From contig NZ_CP038498.1 of the NCBI RefSeq assembly GCF_012427845.1, forward strand, positions 1,674,001 through 1,738,000: 64,000 bases of DNA, read 5' to 3'. A program made the translations under genes and the position numbers. Under the pieces are notes generated by a model. It was not told the DNA's origin and did no database searches. It saw nothing but the letters and a program-made list of their open reading frames with translations. The stretch is from Pectobacterium punjabense. Its GTDB lineage: Bacteria; Pseudomonadota; Gammaproteobacteria; Enterobacterales; Enterobacteriaceae. Shown one piece after another: positions 1-9,681 of this stretch. The first letter of the stretch is position 1. Every line of letters starts with the position of its first letter.

Positions 1-158
1 TTTTTTAGCACAACTTCCCAGCTAATGGGTAATGAATCAGGGAATTCCAGAACGTCTGTCAGATCGCGCGGGATAAAGGGCGTGATACGACGGACGGCAC
101 CGTCATGAGCAAAAAAGTAAATACTTTTCCGACAGCGTGTGTGGGCGGGAAATGTTTG
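1..158 (-). other. Open reading frame running off the left edge, no start codon
   Basis: On the minus strand a frame stays open from the in-frame TAA at 159-161 to the window edge. It reads as plausible protein (for example [18 protein letters not shown] near 60-116), but no ATG or TTG occurs between that stop and the edge, and the only GTG is at 9-11. It may be a 5'-truncated gene remnant, a frameshifted gene, or chance. I do not recognise the family. The downstream chemoreceptor is divergent from it, so this stretch may also hold that gene's promoter. Confidence 0.3.
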
Positions 159-178
159 TTAACGTCGCGGAGTGCATT

Positions 179-1858
179 ATGGAATTTCTAAGAAATGTCA
201 GCATAAAAATAATGGTGCTGCTCATAGTGGCTTCCCTGCTAGTGGCGTGGGGAGTAGCATCAGGATTCAGTCTTTACTCGCTTTATCAGGTCACCAATTT
301 GCTTGATAAAAGTGAAACTCAGCGAAAAACCTATTCCCATCTGGTCTATGGAACCGATCAATATTTTCGGGCCGTCACTCGCATGGAAAGAACGATGGAT
401 TATTTGCAGCGTAACGAGCCAGAAAACGCCAGAAAGACGTTGGAAATGGCACAGGTTGCGCTGAAAAACACCAAGGATTCGCTGGAGAAGTTCCAGGCCG
501 CGGAGCATGTTGGCGTTGAGTCAGCGACGGTGGATGCGGTAAATAAAACATGGACTACCCTGATTGCTACCGCGATCGACCCGATGAATGCGGCGCTACA
601 GCGTAATGATTACGAAGGATTTCGAGAGATATTCCGCTCCATTTACCCACCGATTAGTCTGACGTTTGGTGAAGATATCAAGCGCTATTCTGACGGCATT
701 ACCGCCTCGTCGTTGATTCCAAGCGTGAATGAGCACAATACCCAAAACCGTAATGCGCTTATTGCCGTGATGGTTATTGGCCTCATTGTGTTGATTTTCA
801 CCGAATATTACTTGAGGAACTATCTGGTTATCCCGATTTCAGTGCTTAAATCCCATTTGGCGCAGCTAACGGCGGGTCGGTTGGGATGCGAACTGGTTGA
901 GTTCGGTCGAAACTGTGCGGGAAGGTTGATCCCCGATATCAAAAAATTGCAGAAAAGTTTGCGCGATACGGTAACCGTCATCCGGCAAAGCACATCGGAA
1001 ATCAACAGTGGGACATCCAGCATTAAGGATGGCAATGATAATCTCTCTAGTCGCACAGAAGAGCAGGCGGCGGCATTGCAGCAGACGGCCGCAAGCATGG
1101 AAGAAATTAGCTCAACGATACGGCAAACGACCGACCATGTGCATCAAGTGCGTAAGCTGGCGCAGGATGCGGCTGACATGGCGCAAAAAGGCGGAAATAT
1201 CAGTACCAACGTGATGGCGACGATGGATGGTATTAGCGCCAGTTCGCGGCAAATTTCCGATATTACTTCTGTCATTAACAGCATTGCATTCCAGACCAAT
1301 ATCTTGGCACTGAATGCGGCAGTTGAAGCGGCGCGAGCGGGGGAGCAAGGACGAGGGTTTGCTGTGGTAGCGGGAGAAGTGCGTACGCTGGCGCAGCGCA
1401 GTGCGCAAGCTGCAAAAGAGATTGAGGCACTGATTGCGGAATCCGTTTCGCGGGTTAAAACCGGCGCTGGGCAAGTGAGGCAATCTGGTGAGGCGATGAC
1501 GGCCATTATCGCTTCCATCGCGCATGTGAACGATCTGATTGGTGAAATTGCGGCGGCAACGGATGAACAAACACGCGGTATTACGCAAATTAGCCAGGCG
1601 GTGCATGAAATGGATAGCGTCACACAGCAGAATGCGTTGTTGGTGACACAATCGGCAGAGGCCGCTGCACGGTTGGATGAACAAACCAGCGAGCTGTCTG
1701 CCGTTGTGGATGTGTTCAGTTTGGATTCGGACAGCGATCGGCAACCTGCCTTTTCGCGCCCGGCGTTGTCCGCACCCGCTCATCGGGCTATCGGGCAGAG
1801 CGCCACACCGCTGTTGTCGGTACAGGGTCGCCACGGCGAGGGATGGGAAAAATTCTGA
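179..1858 (+). CDS. Methyl-accepting chemotaxis protein
   Basis: Inner-membrane chemoreceptor of the Tsr/Tar class, about 559 residues, that would signal through CheA and CheW. A first membrane segment ([13 protein letters not shown]) is followed by a periplasmic helical sensor of about 160 residues and a second membrane segment ([14 protein letters not shown]). A HAMP-like linker leads to a long cytoplasmic coiled coil with the conserved hairpin tip ([20 protein letters not shown]). The protein ends in GWEKF, which fits the xWxxF pentapeptide that tethers CheR and CheB in high-abundance receptors. Start at 179 is preferred over upstream in-frame starts at 137 and 152 because it places the membrane segment directly after the N-terminus. 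The ligand cannot be told from sequence. Monocistronic. Confidence 0.93.
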   Translation: MEFLRNVSIKIMVLLIVASLLVAWGVASGFSLYSLYQVTNLLDKSETQRKTYSHLVYGTDQYFRAVTRMERTMDYLQRNEPENARKTLEMAQVALKNTKDSLEKFQAAEHVGVESATVDAVNKTWTTLIATAIDPMNAALQRNDYEGFREIFRSIYPPISLTFGEDIKRYSDGITASSLIPSVNEHNTQNRNALIAVMVIGLIVLIFTEYYLRNYLVIPISVLKSHLAQLTAGRLGCELVEFGRNCAGRLIPDIKKLQKSLRDTVTVIRQSTSEINSGTSSIKDGNDNLSSRTEEQAAALQQTAASMEEISSTIRQTTDHVHQVRKLAQDAADMAQKGGNISTNVMATMDGISASSRQISDITSVINSIAFQTNILALNAAVEAARAGEQGRGFAVVAGEVRTLAQRSAQAAKEIEALIAESVSRVKTGAGQVRQSGEAMTAIIASIAHVNDLIGEIAAATDEQTRGITQISQAVHEMDSVTQQNALLVTQSAEAAARLDEQTSELSAVVDVFSLDSDSDRQPAFSRPALSAPAHRAIGQSATPLLSVQGRHGEGWEKF

Positions 1859-2366
1859 TCCGCAATGGGGTTAACGTGTGGCAGTTGTGGAACGCAAGTA
1901 TGCGGTGAGTTTGAGATAATCAGTCAATAAGACTGGGATGAGCCGGCGGAAAGGAGTCTGCCCGGCTGCCTTGCTTTCCGTCTAAAGGCTATTTGGTACT
2001 CGCCTAAAAAGGTGAATGAAAAGGGTTAACGTCAACGTGTGTAACATCTTGGATTATCGCGGTAAAACGGAATTTTTCTGTAAATCTGACTATGGTAACG
2101 TAAAGAAATATCATATTAAGACGGGTGTCTCTAGGTTTTTAGTTGCTGAGATTAATTAATGGTATGATTTTTGCTTAATGATCCATGTCGGTTTAAGTGG
2201 TTATTTTGCCGTTTTTGCGATCAAAAAAAACCGTATTTACCCTATGGATTAGAAAGGACGGGATTTTTTGGGCGAAAAATAATCTATGTAACTTTTAGTT
2301 ACATACTAAATCTCTCATTGCTCATGTTTTCGTGACGTAAATCAAGACAGATGCTGACTTCAAAGT
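1859..2366. other. Intergenic region, about 500 bp, no gene seen
   Basis: No credible coding frame. An imperfect inverted repeat (AGCCGG/CCGGCT and GGAAAG/CTTTCC, about 1938-1980) lies behind the chemoreceptor and could be a weak terminator. The AT-rich right half leads into the promoter of the iron locus and contains a perfect inverted repeat at 2285-2305 and a Fur-like box at 2367. Confidence 0.6.
2285..2305. promoter_or_regulatory. Perfect 8-bp inverted repeat, possible operator
   Basis: Arms TATGTAAC (2285-2292) and GTTACATA (2298-2305) are exact reverse complements around a 5-base centre TTTTA. It lies about 100 bp upstream of the FTR1 gene. The geometry suits a dimeric regulator; I cannot assign the protein. 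Confidence 0.4.
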
Positions 2367-2385
2367 GATAATAAGAATAAATATC
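2367..2385 (+). promoter_or_regulatory. Fur box upstream of the iron-uptake operon
   Basis: GATAATAAGAATAAATATC matches the 19-base Fur consensus GATAATGATAATCATTATC at 15 of 19 positions. It sits 22 bp before the preferred start of the FTR1 gene, which suits iron repression of the locus. Binding is inferred. Confidence 0.6.
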
Positions 2386-2407
2386 ATTTGTGATTCATCA
2401 CTCGCTT

Positions 2408-4312
2408 ATGTCTATCTGGCAAAAAACGCTTCTGTTGCTGTGTTGGCTGTTTAGTTGTTCAGTGGCACTTGCCGCGACCGATTACGCCTCATTCATTCAC
2501 GATATTGAAACCAGGCTGGATAAAACGGCTCAGCTCTATGAGCAGCAAAAGCCGGATGACGCCCGCACTGAAGTTCAGATGGCCTATTTTGAGGTATTTG
2601 AAAACCTCGAAGGCCCTATCCGCATCAATATTTCCGCGCAAAAAAGCTATCAGTTAGAAGCGACCTTCGGTGAAATTCGCCGCATGATTGGCGAAGGAAA
2701 GCCGCAGGCCGAGGTGCAGGCAAAAATCTCATGGCTAAAAGGCGAACTGGATGCCGTTCTGCCGGTGCTGTCTGAAGGGCACAAGTTGGTCGCGCAGGAG
2801 CAGCACGGTGCTTATGACAATGCCGAAATCGCGCCGTACTGGCAGCAGAGTTTTAAAATCATCGATGACCAGCTCGCGCAGGCCGTAACGGAGTACCAGG
2901 CTGGCGATTACAAAAAGGCTAGCCAGAGCGTACAACAGGCTCATTATCAGGGTTTTAAAAATTCTGAGATGGAGATGTCGGTCAGACAGAATCGCTCGGC
3001 ACAGCAGGCCGCTTCTATTAATCAACAATTCTCCGCACTGATTACGCTAGCCAGCCAGCCCGATCAACTGACAGACGTTGCTTATCGGGTCACCACGCTG
3101 TTACAGGACATCGAAGATGTCTTGCCGGGATTACCGACAACACGCGACAGCCAGCAGGCGACAGCCACACCTGCTGCGAACGCCGATACCGGTGCCGTGC
3201 CGGATGCTAACTGGGCGAAGGTCTCCGACGATATCAATCAGGCGATTACCGCCGCAATTGCACAATACCGTGAGGGCCAGATCAAACCTGCCATCATGGC
3301 GGTGCAGGACACCTACTTCGATCTATTTGAAGCCACTGGCATGGAGAACAAGGTGGGTTCTCGTGATGCGGCGTTCAAATCTACGCTGGAAGGATATTTC
3401 ACCCGTCTGGTGAGCATGATGAACGCCAGGCAGCCTGTGGAGCAATTGCAAGGGCAGGCCGACGCGTTGCAGCAGGAACTGGCGAAGGCCGTCACCATGT
3501 TGGGCGACGGCGGTGAAACGCACTGGAGTCTGTTGATATACAGCCTGCTGATTATTGTGCGTGAAGGACTGGAAGCCCTGCTCATTGTGGCAGCGATCGT
3601 AGCCTATCTGGTGAAAAACAATCAGCAAGACAAACTGCCGCTGATTCGCCAGTCGGTTTACGTTGCGCTGCTGTGTAGCGTGATTACCGCCGTCATTTTC
3701 CAACTTGTGTTCACCAATTCCGGTGCCAGCCGTGAGCTGCTGGAAGGCATTACGATGCTGATCGCGGTGGTGATGCTGTTCTTCATGAGCTACTGGCTGT
3801 TGTCCAAAGTAGAGGCGCGGCACTGGAAGGCTTATCTGGAAGGCAAACTGTCCCATTCGCTAAGCAGCGGTTCCATGATCGGCCTGTGGCTAACCAGCTT
3901 TCTGGCGGTGTACCGCGAAGGGGCGGAAACCGTGCTGTTCTACTACGCCTTGGTGGGTGATGCCAACAATATGGCGGGGCATCTCTCCATTCTGGCTGGG
4001 TTTGCCATCGGCTGTGTGATCCTGCTGATCGCTTACGTCGTGATGCGCTACACCATCGTCAAATTACCGCTTAAGCCGTTCTTCATGTTTACCGGCTGCT
4101 TTATGTATCTGATGGCGTTTGTGTTTGCAGGAAAAGGTGTGTTGGAACTGATCGAGGGCAAACTGTTTGAACCGACGTTGCTGACTCGCGTGCCGGAAAT
4201 CAGCTGGCTGGGTATTTATCCTTATGTGGAAACGTTAATACCACAGGGTGTGCTGGTTGCCGCAGCGTTGATCGCTCTGTGGGTGATGCGACGCAGAGCG
4301 TCCGCCGTCTGA
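2408..4312 (+). CDS. fetM: FTR1-family iron permease (FetM-type)
   Basis: Inner-membrane permease of the FTR1/EfeU family with a large N-terminal periplasmic region, about 634 residues. A signal-like segment (LLLLCWLFSCSVALA) is followed by roughly 350 mostly helical residues and a seven-helix type membrane domain. The two iron-translocation motifs are present: REGLE (residues 385-389) and REGAE (503-507). The frame opens with GTG at 2390, but ATG at 2408 starts just before the signal sequence and is preferred. The next gene encodes a P19-type protein, the known partner in FetMP (E. coli), P19 (Campylobacter) and related systems for iron uptake. Family is clear; ferrous iron as substrate is inferred from relatives. 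Confidence 0.9.
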   Translation: MSIWQKTLLLLCWLFSCSVALAATDYASFIHDIETRLDKTAQLYEQQKPDDARTEVQMAYFEVFENLEGPIRINISAQKSYQLEATFGEIRRMIGEGKPQAEVQAKISWLKGELDAVLPVLSEGHKLVAQEQHGAYDNAEIAPYWQQSFKIIDDQLAQAVTEYQAGDYKKASQSVQQAHYQGFKNSEMEMSVRQNRSAQQAASINQQFSALITLASQPDQLTDVAYRVTTLLQDIEDVLPGLPTTRDSQQATATPAANADTGAVPDANWAKVSDDINQAITAAIAQYREGQIKPAIMAVQDTYFDLFEATGMENKVGSRDAAFKSTLEGYFTRLVSMMNARQPVEQLQGQADALQQELAKAVTMLGDGGETHWSLLIYSLLIIVREGLEALLIVAAIVAYLVKNNQQDKLPLIRQSVYVALLCSVITAVIFQLVFTNSGASRELLEGITMLIAVVMLFFMSYWLLSKVEARHWKAYLEGKLSHSLSSGSMIGLWLTSFLAVYREGAETVLFYYALVGDANNMAGHLSILAGFAIGCVILLIAYVVMRYTIVKLPLKPFFMFTGCFMYLMAFVFAGKGVLELIEGKLFEPTLLTRVPEISWLGIYPYVETLIPQGVLVAAALIALWVMRRRASAV

Positions 4313-4418
4313 TAAATAATTACTCTGATGTGACTGTAATACTGAAAGCAATAAGAGCAGAACATAACCATAACAACCCCAATCGCCTAGCGACATAAGC
4401 GTAGGGGAGACGACTGAG

Positions 4419-4964
4419 ATGATGAGGATGGGTTTGATGAATATGCAAAAAAGTCTGATTGCAGGTGCCGTTATTGCCGGTATTTTCACTGCGCCTGCCG
4501 CGCTGGCGTTTAAAGAATATCCAGCGGGTGAGCCGGTTTCCATCAACGAAATGGAAATTGCTGCCGTTTATCTGCAACCTATCGACATGGAACCGCGCGG
4601 GATGGGGCTGCCAGCTGCGAAAGCGGACATCCATCTGGAGGCCGATATTCACGCTGCTGAAGGCAACAAAAACGGCTTCGGTGCCGGTGAGTGGATGCCG
4701 TTCCTGACCATCGCGTACACCCTGACTAACACCGATACCGGTGCGAAACAGGAAGGGACCTTTATGCCGATGGTTGCCAGCGATGGCCCACACTACGGTG
4801 CGAACATCAAAATGATGGGCGTGGGTAACTACAAAGTGACTTACCACATCGATCCGCCATCAAAAGCGGGTATGCACCGTCACACTGACGGTGAAACGGG
4901 TGTTGGCCGCTGGTGGAAACCGTTTGATGTCAGCTTTGACTTCAAATACGTCGGCTTAGAATAA
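4419..4964 (+). CDS. fetP: P19-type periplasmic iron-binding protein
   Basis: Small periplasmic protein of the P19/Tpd/FetP family, which binds copper or iron and partners the FTR1 permease. A signal peptide ends near TAPAALA. The mature part shows the family's metal region (DIHLEADIHA), a methionine/histidine-rich central part (GPHYGANIKMMGVG) and a late histidine pair (GMHRHTDGE). ATG codons occur at 4419, 4422, 4428, 4437 and 4443. GGGGAGA at 4404-4410 fits 4419, while GAGGATGGG at 4424-4432 would fit 4437 or 4443, which give a more standard signal peptide. It follows fetM by about 100 bp in the same direction. Confidence 0.9.
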   Translation: MMRMGLMNMQKSLIAGAVIAGIFTAPAALAFKEYPAGEPVSINEMEIAAVYLQPIDMEPRGMGLPAAKADIHLEADIHAAEGNKNGFGAGEWMPFLTIAYTLTNTDTGAKQEGTFMPMVASDGPHYGANIKMMGVGNYKVTYHIDPPSKAGMHRHTDGETGVGRWWKPFDVSFDFKYVGLE

Positions 4965-5002
4965 GGTCTGCTGTCCGCGACGTGCTGTCGCGGTCATATT
5001 TA

Positions 5003-5039
5003 CGTCTCTGTGGGTTTGCTATTGCTGCCCACTGAGACG
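5003..5039 (+). terminator. Stem-loop after the P19 gene, probable attenuator
   Basis: A 12-position stem (CGTCTCTGTGGG with CCCACTGAGACG, one T-T mismatch) with a 13-base loop is followed by GTGATTTTTC. Lying between the P19 gene and the membrane-complex genes, it could lower downstream expression so that the soluble binding protein is in excess. Confidence 0.5.
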
Positions 5040-5141
5040 GTGATTTTTCGGTCAGCGTGCTGATGTCACCACACATCATGCCCAACTGATACACCTGCAA
5101 AACGCAGTCAACGCACATGTAACGTGAAGTGTGACGAGCCT

Positions 5142-6539
5142 ATGAGTTATTTCTTTATCACGACACTCCAATCCTTCCTGCCGATTGCACTATTACTGGG
5201 GCTAAGTTGGAGTCATCGTTCCACGCCGACGATCGGGCAGTTGGGCTGGATCACGCTGCTGGCGCTGTGTGCCGGTACGTTTATTGGCGTTCATTTTCCT
5301 AACGGGCAAGCGTTTCTGCTTGGGTTTACGGCGTTTCAGGCGCTTGCCTTGATCCTGTTTCTTGCCTGTCAGTGTTTTTCCCATCCGCGTCTCGGCTATT
5401 TGTGGCAGGCGTTGCTAGTGGCAGGCGCGGCGGTGCAGTGGGGCCGCGATCCCAATCTGACTGCATTGACCACCACCCATGTGGTGAATACCGATCTGCT
5501 GCTGAATTTCAGTGCCGTGGTACTGGCGTTTGGCTGGCTGGTATTTTGTGCCGCGCTGTGCGGCATGATTGTACGTCGCATTCGTTTACTGCGTTGGCCG
5601 CTGCTGGCGTTGCTGGTCGCACTTCTGTTGTTGCCGATAAGCGGTAACCTGCTGCTGTTGCTAATGAAATTGCAGACGATCGGGCTAACCAAACCGCGCC
5701 TTAGCTATGTGGCGCACGTCACCAACAGCGCGTATTTATTAAACTATCTCAGTGCGCTATGCATGGCGGTATTGGCTGTGGGGCTGGTTTGGCCGCTGTT
5801 GCATGCGCGTCGTCAGGTGCTGGTTACGCATGAGGCGATTGAAAAACGAAAAGTGACGGCAGGCTATCGCAATGTACGCCGCACGCTGCTGGCGACGGTA
5901 GCAGCGCTGCTGGTTGTCGTTTTCGTTCAGCTTTACTGGGACAAGGTCGCGTCGCAGCCGCCTCGCTTGTCTGAAGCACAGCCGGTGACGCTGGCGGCCG
6001 ATGGCAAAGTACATATTCCGATTGAACAGGTACGTGATGGCAAACTGCATCGCTTTGTGTGGATTGCCGATGATGGTAAGGCCGTGCGCTTTTTCATCAT
6101 TAACCGCTATCCCGATCGTCTGCGTCTGGGCGTGGTGTTTGATGCCTGTCTGCTGTGCGGCGATCAGGGCTACGTGATGGAAGGCAATCAGGTGATTTGT
6201 GTCGCCTGCGGGGTGCATATTTTCATTCCTTCCATCGGGAAAGCGGGTGGCTGCAATCCGGTGCCGATTGAAGGATGGAGCAACGACGATAACGAACTGG
6301 TGATTGGACGCGCTTCACTGGCAGCGGGTACTAACTACTTCTCGACGGTGGTGTCGATGGAAGTGATCGATCCGGTCGATGGTTCCAAGCTGACCAACGT
6401 GAACGCAGAGCATAAATATCGCTACGGCGGTAAAACGTACTTCTTCTCGTCAGAAGCGAACTATAACCGCTTCCGCGAAAGTCCCGCGAAATTTGCCACG
6501 GCTAAAGCGGCGGCTGGCGAACCCGCGGAGGAGGAATAA
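5142..6539 (+). CDS. DUF2318 membrane protein with C-terminal YHS-like domain
   Basis: Third gene of the P19-type iron locus, about 465 residues. The N-terminal half has about eight hydrophobic segments. The C-terminal half is a DUF2318 region with CLLC (336-339), CVAC (353-356) and GGCNPVPIEGW (Cys371), a likely metal or redox site. After it, about residues 410-455 read as a YHS domain (DPVDGSKL, then KYRYGGKTYFFSSEANYNRF), with Asp where many YHS domains have Cys (DPVCGM). GTG at 5124 also opens the frame; ATG at 5142 begins directly before the first membrane segment. Homologues sit in the same place in the Campylobacter cj1658-cj1665 locus. The precise function is not known to me; electron or metal transfer with the thioredoxin-like lipoprotein is an inference. 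Confidence 0.85.
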   Translation: MSYFFITTLQSFLPIALLLGLSWSHRSTPTIGQLGWITLLALCAGTFIGVHFPNGQAFLLGFTAFQALALILFLACQCFSHPRLGYLWQALLVAGAAVQWGRDPNLTALTTTHVVNTDLLLNFSAVVLAFGWLVFCAALCGMIVRRIRLLRWPLLALLVALLLLPISGNLLLLLMKLQTIGLTKPRLSYVAHVTNSAYLLNYLSALCMAVLAVGLVWPLLHARRQVLVTHEAIEKRKVTAGYRNVRRTLLATVAALLVVVFVQLYWDKVASQPPRLSEAQPVTLAADGKVHIPIEQVRDGKLHRFVWIADDGKAVRFFIINRYPDRLRLGVVFDACLLCGDQGYVMEGNQVICVACGVHIFIPSIGKAGGCNPVPIEGWSNDDNELVIGRASLAAGTNYFSTVVSMEVIDPVDGSKLTNVNAEHKYRYGGKTYFFSSEANYNRFRESPAKFATAKAAAGEPAEEE

Positions 6540-6541
6540 TC

Positions 6542-7831
6542 ATGCTGTGGCGACTGTTACGCCAGTCCTGGCGCAGAAATATTCGGCGCAAATCGCTGGC
6601 CGTACTGACCGTGTTTTTGGCGGCCGGGTTGATCTCCGCGCTGCTGGCGGTATCCATCGATATCGGCGATAAAATGGCGCGTGAGTTGAAGTCCTACGGC
6701 GCGAATATTTTGATTGAGCCCGCAGGTCAGGCGGCGATGCCCGCGCTGTTTGGCGAGCGCAGTAATCCGCTGGAAGGACAGGATTTTCTAGATGAAGCCG
6801 AGCTGCCGAATATCAAAGACATCTTCTGGCGCAATAATATTGTCGGTTTCGCGCCGCTGTTGAGCGGTGATGTCGAGATCAATGGTCAGCCCGTTGCCGT
6901 ACTGGGCACCTTCTTTTCTCAGCCGGTCGCGGTGCCGGATGAGGAGGACTATCGCACGGGACAAATAACCGTTAGTCCTTACTGGCAGGTGGCAGGGCAG
7001 TGGCCCCAGGAACCGGTGACGACAGAAAATGTAGCGCAGGCACTGGTGGGAAAACAGCTGGCGACGCAAATGGGCTGGAAAGTGGGGGATAAACTCGCGC
7101 TGCACGGCTCGAAAGGCGACGTGACGGTAGACATTAGCGGCATTCTGAGCAGCGGCGGTGATGAAGAAGGTCGGCTGGTGATGCCGCTGGCAACGGTGCA
7201 GTCGCTACTTGGGCTAGCCGGTAAAATCCAGGCTATTCGCGTGTCAGCGTTAACCGTGCCAGAAAATGAGCTGTCGCGGCGGGCGCGTGAAAATCTGGAA
7301 GCGCTCAACGCCGAAGAATATGACCTCTGGTACTGCACTGCGTATGTCTCTTCGATTGCGCACCAGTTGGAAGAGGCGATTTCCGGTTCGGTTGTGCGCC
7401 CCATCTGGCAGGTGGCTGCGTCGGAAGGCGTGGTGATCGACAAGATTCAACTGCTATTGGCGGTGGTGACCTTCGCGGCGCTGGTGGCTTCTGCGATGGG
7501 GATCGCCTCACTGATGACCAGCACCATCATGGAGCGTGCCAAAGAAATCGGGCTGATGAAAGCACTGGGTGCGCGCCAGTGGCAGATCATGCTGCTGTTT
7601 TATCTCGAAGCGGCGCTGAGCGGCCTGGCGGGCGGTATCGCAGGCTGTGTCGCAGGCTGGGGGCTGGCAAAAGCGATTGGCCTGATGCTGTTCGGTGTAC
7701 CGTTGAGTTTCGCGTGGATCGTCATCCCCTGCGTACTGGTGATCTCGATGCTGATTGCCATCATCGGAACGTGGTTCCCAGCACGAAAAATTGCCAAACT
7801 GTATCCGGTGGAGGTGCTGTATGGGCGCTAA
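6542..7831 (+). CDS. FtsX-like ABC transporter permease, first of the iron locus
   Basis: About 429 residues with MacB/FtsX topology: an N-terminal membrane helix (AVLTVFLAAGLISALLAVSI), a large extracytoplasmic domain, and three C-terminal helices with the family's cytoplasmic segment ERAKEIGLMKALGA. It starts 2 bp after the previous stop and overlaps the next permease by 11 bp, so translation is probably coupled. With its sister permease and the LolD-like ATPase it would make a heterodimeric exporter-fold complex. In Campylobacter homologues this complex supports P19-dependent iron acquisition; the transported or energised species is unknown. Confidence 0.88.
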   Translation: MLWRLLRQSWRRNIRRKSLAVLTVFLAAGLISALLAVSIDIGDKMARELKSYGANILIEPAGQAAMPALFGERSNPLEGQDFLDEAELPNIKDIFWRNNIVGFAPLLSGDVEINGQPVAVLGTFFSQPVAVPDEEDYRTGQITVSPYWQVAGQWPQEPVTTENVAQALVGKQLATQMGWKVGDKLALHGSKGDVTVDISGILSSGGDEEGRLVMPLATVQSLLGLAGKIQAIRVSALTVPENELSRRARENLEALNAEEYDLWYCTAYVSSIAHQLEEAISGSVVRPIWQVAASEGVVIDKIQLLLAVVTFAALVASAMGIASLMTSTIMERAKEIGLMKALGARQWQIMLLFYLEAALSGLAGGIAGCVAGWGLAKAIGLMLFGVPLSFAWIVIPCVLVISMLIAIIGTWFPARKIAKLYPVEVLYGR

Positions 7832-8960
7832 TAGCTGGATGAACAGTATGTTCTGGCGTCTGGTGTTCCGTGCGTTGCGGCTCCGTATGCAGCGCGTTAG
7901 CGTCGTGTTTGCTGCTCTGACGGTAGGGGCGGCGATTGTGACAGCGATGTCCGCCGTCTATTTTGATATCAACGCCAAGATGAGCCAGGAACTGCGTACC
8001 TTTGGGGCAAATTTTTACATCGGTCCGGCGCGCGGGAATTCACTTCCACAAAGCACGTTTCAGCCAATTATCGATAATGCACCTGCGGGGTTAATCAATG
8101 CGTCCAGCCCTTATCTGTATGGCATGGCGCGTACGGAGCTGGAAAAAGTGGTGCTGATGGGCGTGTGGTTCGAATCGCTGCGTCAGTTGGCACCGTACTG
8201 GCAGGTTACGGGTAACTGGATTGGCGTCAGCTTCGACGATCGTAATGCCATGATCGGGGTGAAGCTGGCGGAACGGTTAAACGTTAAAGTCGGCGACAGC
8301 ATCACGCTGGTGGGTGACGGCGGGAAGCAGCGCTTGCAGATTAAAGGCATCGTGGAATCCGGCGATGCAACGGACAACATGCTGATCGTGAATCTGGATC
8401 TGGCGCAAAAGTGGCTAGATAAAGAAGGCGCGATCAGTAATGCGTTGCTGAGCGTCAGCAACGATCTGGGACAGGTCGATCGTTTCGCTGCACAGCTTCA
8501 ACAACAGTATCCGCAACTGGAGATCCGCCCGATTCTGAAAGTGTCGGCGTCGGAAGGTCAGGTGCTGAATAAAATCAAAGGGCTGATGGGGTTGGTATCG
8601 GCGGTGATCCTCGTCTTGTCTTCACTGTGTGTGAACACCACGCTGATGGCGATTGTCGGCGAGCGCGCGCGCGAATTTGCGTTACAGAAAGCACTGGGCG
8701 CGAGTGGGCGGGACATTATTCGGCAGATGCTGGCAGAAACTGGCATCATCGCGCTGGCGGCCGTGGTGTGTGGTTCGCTGCTGGGGTTCTTGTTGGCACA
8801 GGTGCTAGGTATGGCGGTATTCAACGCGACCATTTCGCTGCGCTTGCCCGTGTTTCCGCTCACGCTGGGGCTGTCTTTGCTGGTGGCGGCGGTTGCCGCT
8901 GTCGTTCCCACTCGGCGGGCGATTTATGTCGAACCGGCCAAAGTTTTGAAAGGAGAGTAG
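7821..8960 (+). CDS. FtsX-like ABC transporter permease, second of the iron locus
   Basis: About 379 residues with the same architecture as its upstream neighbour: N-terminal helix, extracytoplasmic domain, three C-terminal helices, and the segment ERAREFALQKALGA. The open frame begins at 7755, but the true start is ATG 7821: GGAGGTG at 7810-7816 is an almost perfect ribosome binding site at the right spacing, and the start lies within the end of the previous gene (stop at 7829). The neighbouring permeases are probably an ancient duplication. Same operon and role as the previous gene. Confidence 0.88.
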   Translation: MGANSWMNSMFWRLVFRALRLRMQRVSVVFAALTVGAAIVTAMSAVYFDINAKMSQELRTFGANFYIGPARGNSLPQSTFQPIIDNAPAGLINASSPYLYGMARTELEKVVLMGVWFESLRQLAPYWQVTGNWIGVSFDDRNAMIGVKLAERLNVKVGDSITLVGDGGKQRLQIKGIVESGDATDNMLIVNLDLAQKWLDKEGAISNALLSVSNDLGQVDRFAAQLQQQYPQLEIRPILKVSASEGQVLNKIKGLMGLVSAVILVLSSLCVNTTLMAIVGERAREFALQKALGASGRDIIRQMLAETGIIALAAVVCGSLLGFLLAQVLGMAVFNATISLRLPVFPLTLGLSLLVAAVAAVVPTRRAIYVEPAKVLKGE

Positions 8961-8964
8961 GTCG

Positions 8965-9681
8965 ATGTCTGTAGAAGTAAACGTGCAGGAAAAGACGCAG
9001 GCAGCGGAGGCGGTGATTGAAACTCGCCAGCTCTATAAACGCTTTGGTCAGGTTACCGCGCTGGAAGATATTAATATCCGCATCGCACGCGGCGAGTTTG
9101 TCGCCATCATGGGCGCGTCTGGTTCCGGTAAAACCACGTTGATGAACATTCTCACCTGTCTGGATACGGTAAGCGAAGGGCAGGTGCTGTTGGATGGCAT
9201 TGATGCTGCTGGGCTGGACGAGGAAGGGCGGCGACAGTTCCGTGCCGATAAAATTGGGCTGGTATTCCAGCAGTTCCACCTGATCCCGTTTTTGACCGCG
9301 TTGGAGAATGTGATGCTGGCGCAGCATTACCACAGCGTGGTGGATGAAGCCGCGGCGCAGCGCGTACTTGAGCAGGTTGGGCTGGCGCATCGCGTTGATC
9401 ACTTACCGAGCCAGCTTTCCGGGGGGGAGCAGCAGCGTGTCTGCATCGCCCGCGCGCTGGTGAATGAACCTCCGGTGATTTTTGCCGATGAACCGACGGG
9501 AAATCTGGACGAAGAGAACGAACGACGGGTGCTGGATCTGCTGAAAGATCTGCATCGGCAGGGGCGCACCATCGTGATGGTGACGCACAATCCTGAATTG
9601 GGGCGGTTTGCCGATCGCATTATCCGCCTGCAACACGGTAAGTATTTCGGTGAAGAGGTGAATCATCATGAAATGGCGTAA
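8965..9681 (+). CDS. LolD-like ABC transporter ATPase
   Basis: ATP-binding subunit of 238 residues serving the two FtsX-like permeases. Walker A is GASGSGKT, the signature is LSGGEQQR, Walker B is VIFADEP followed by TGNLDEEN, and the switch histidine lies in VTHNPE. Sequence type is LolD/MacB, which matches the permease fold. It starts four bases after the second permease stop, with AAAGGAGAG just upstream, and overlaps the following lipoprotein gene by 14 bp. Confidence 0.9.
   Translation: MSVEVNVQEKTQAAEAVIETRQLYKRFGQVTALEDINIRIARGEFVAIMGASGSGKTTLMNILTCLDTVSEGQVLLDGIDAAGLDEEGRRQFRADKIGLVFQQFHLIPFLTALENVMLAQHYHSVVDEAAAQRVLEQVGLAHRVDHLPSQLSGGEQQRVCIARALVNEPPVIFADEPTGNLDEENERRVLDLLKDLHRQGRTIVMVTHNPELGRFADRIIRLQHGKYFGEEVNHHEMA

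Noticed and set aside
1112..1834. Long minus-strand open frame opposite the first chemoreceptor
   Set aside because: It is antisense to a clearly coding gene, reads as low-complexity Arg/Cys-rich protein without domains, and has no ribosome site.
3323..3856. Minus-strand frame opposite the FTR1 gene
   Set aside because: Composition and length are as expected from the complement of a GC-rich gene; no family features.
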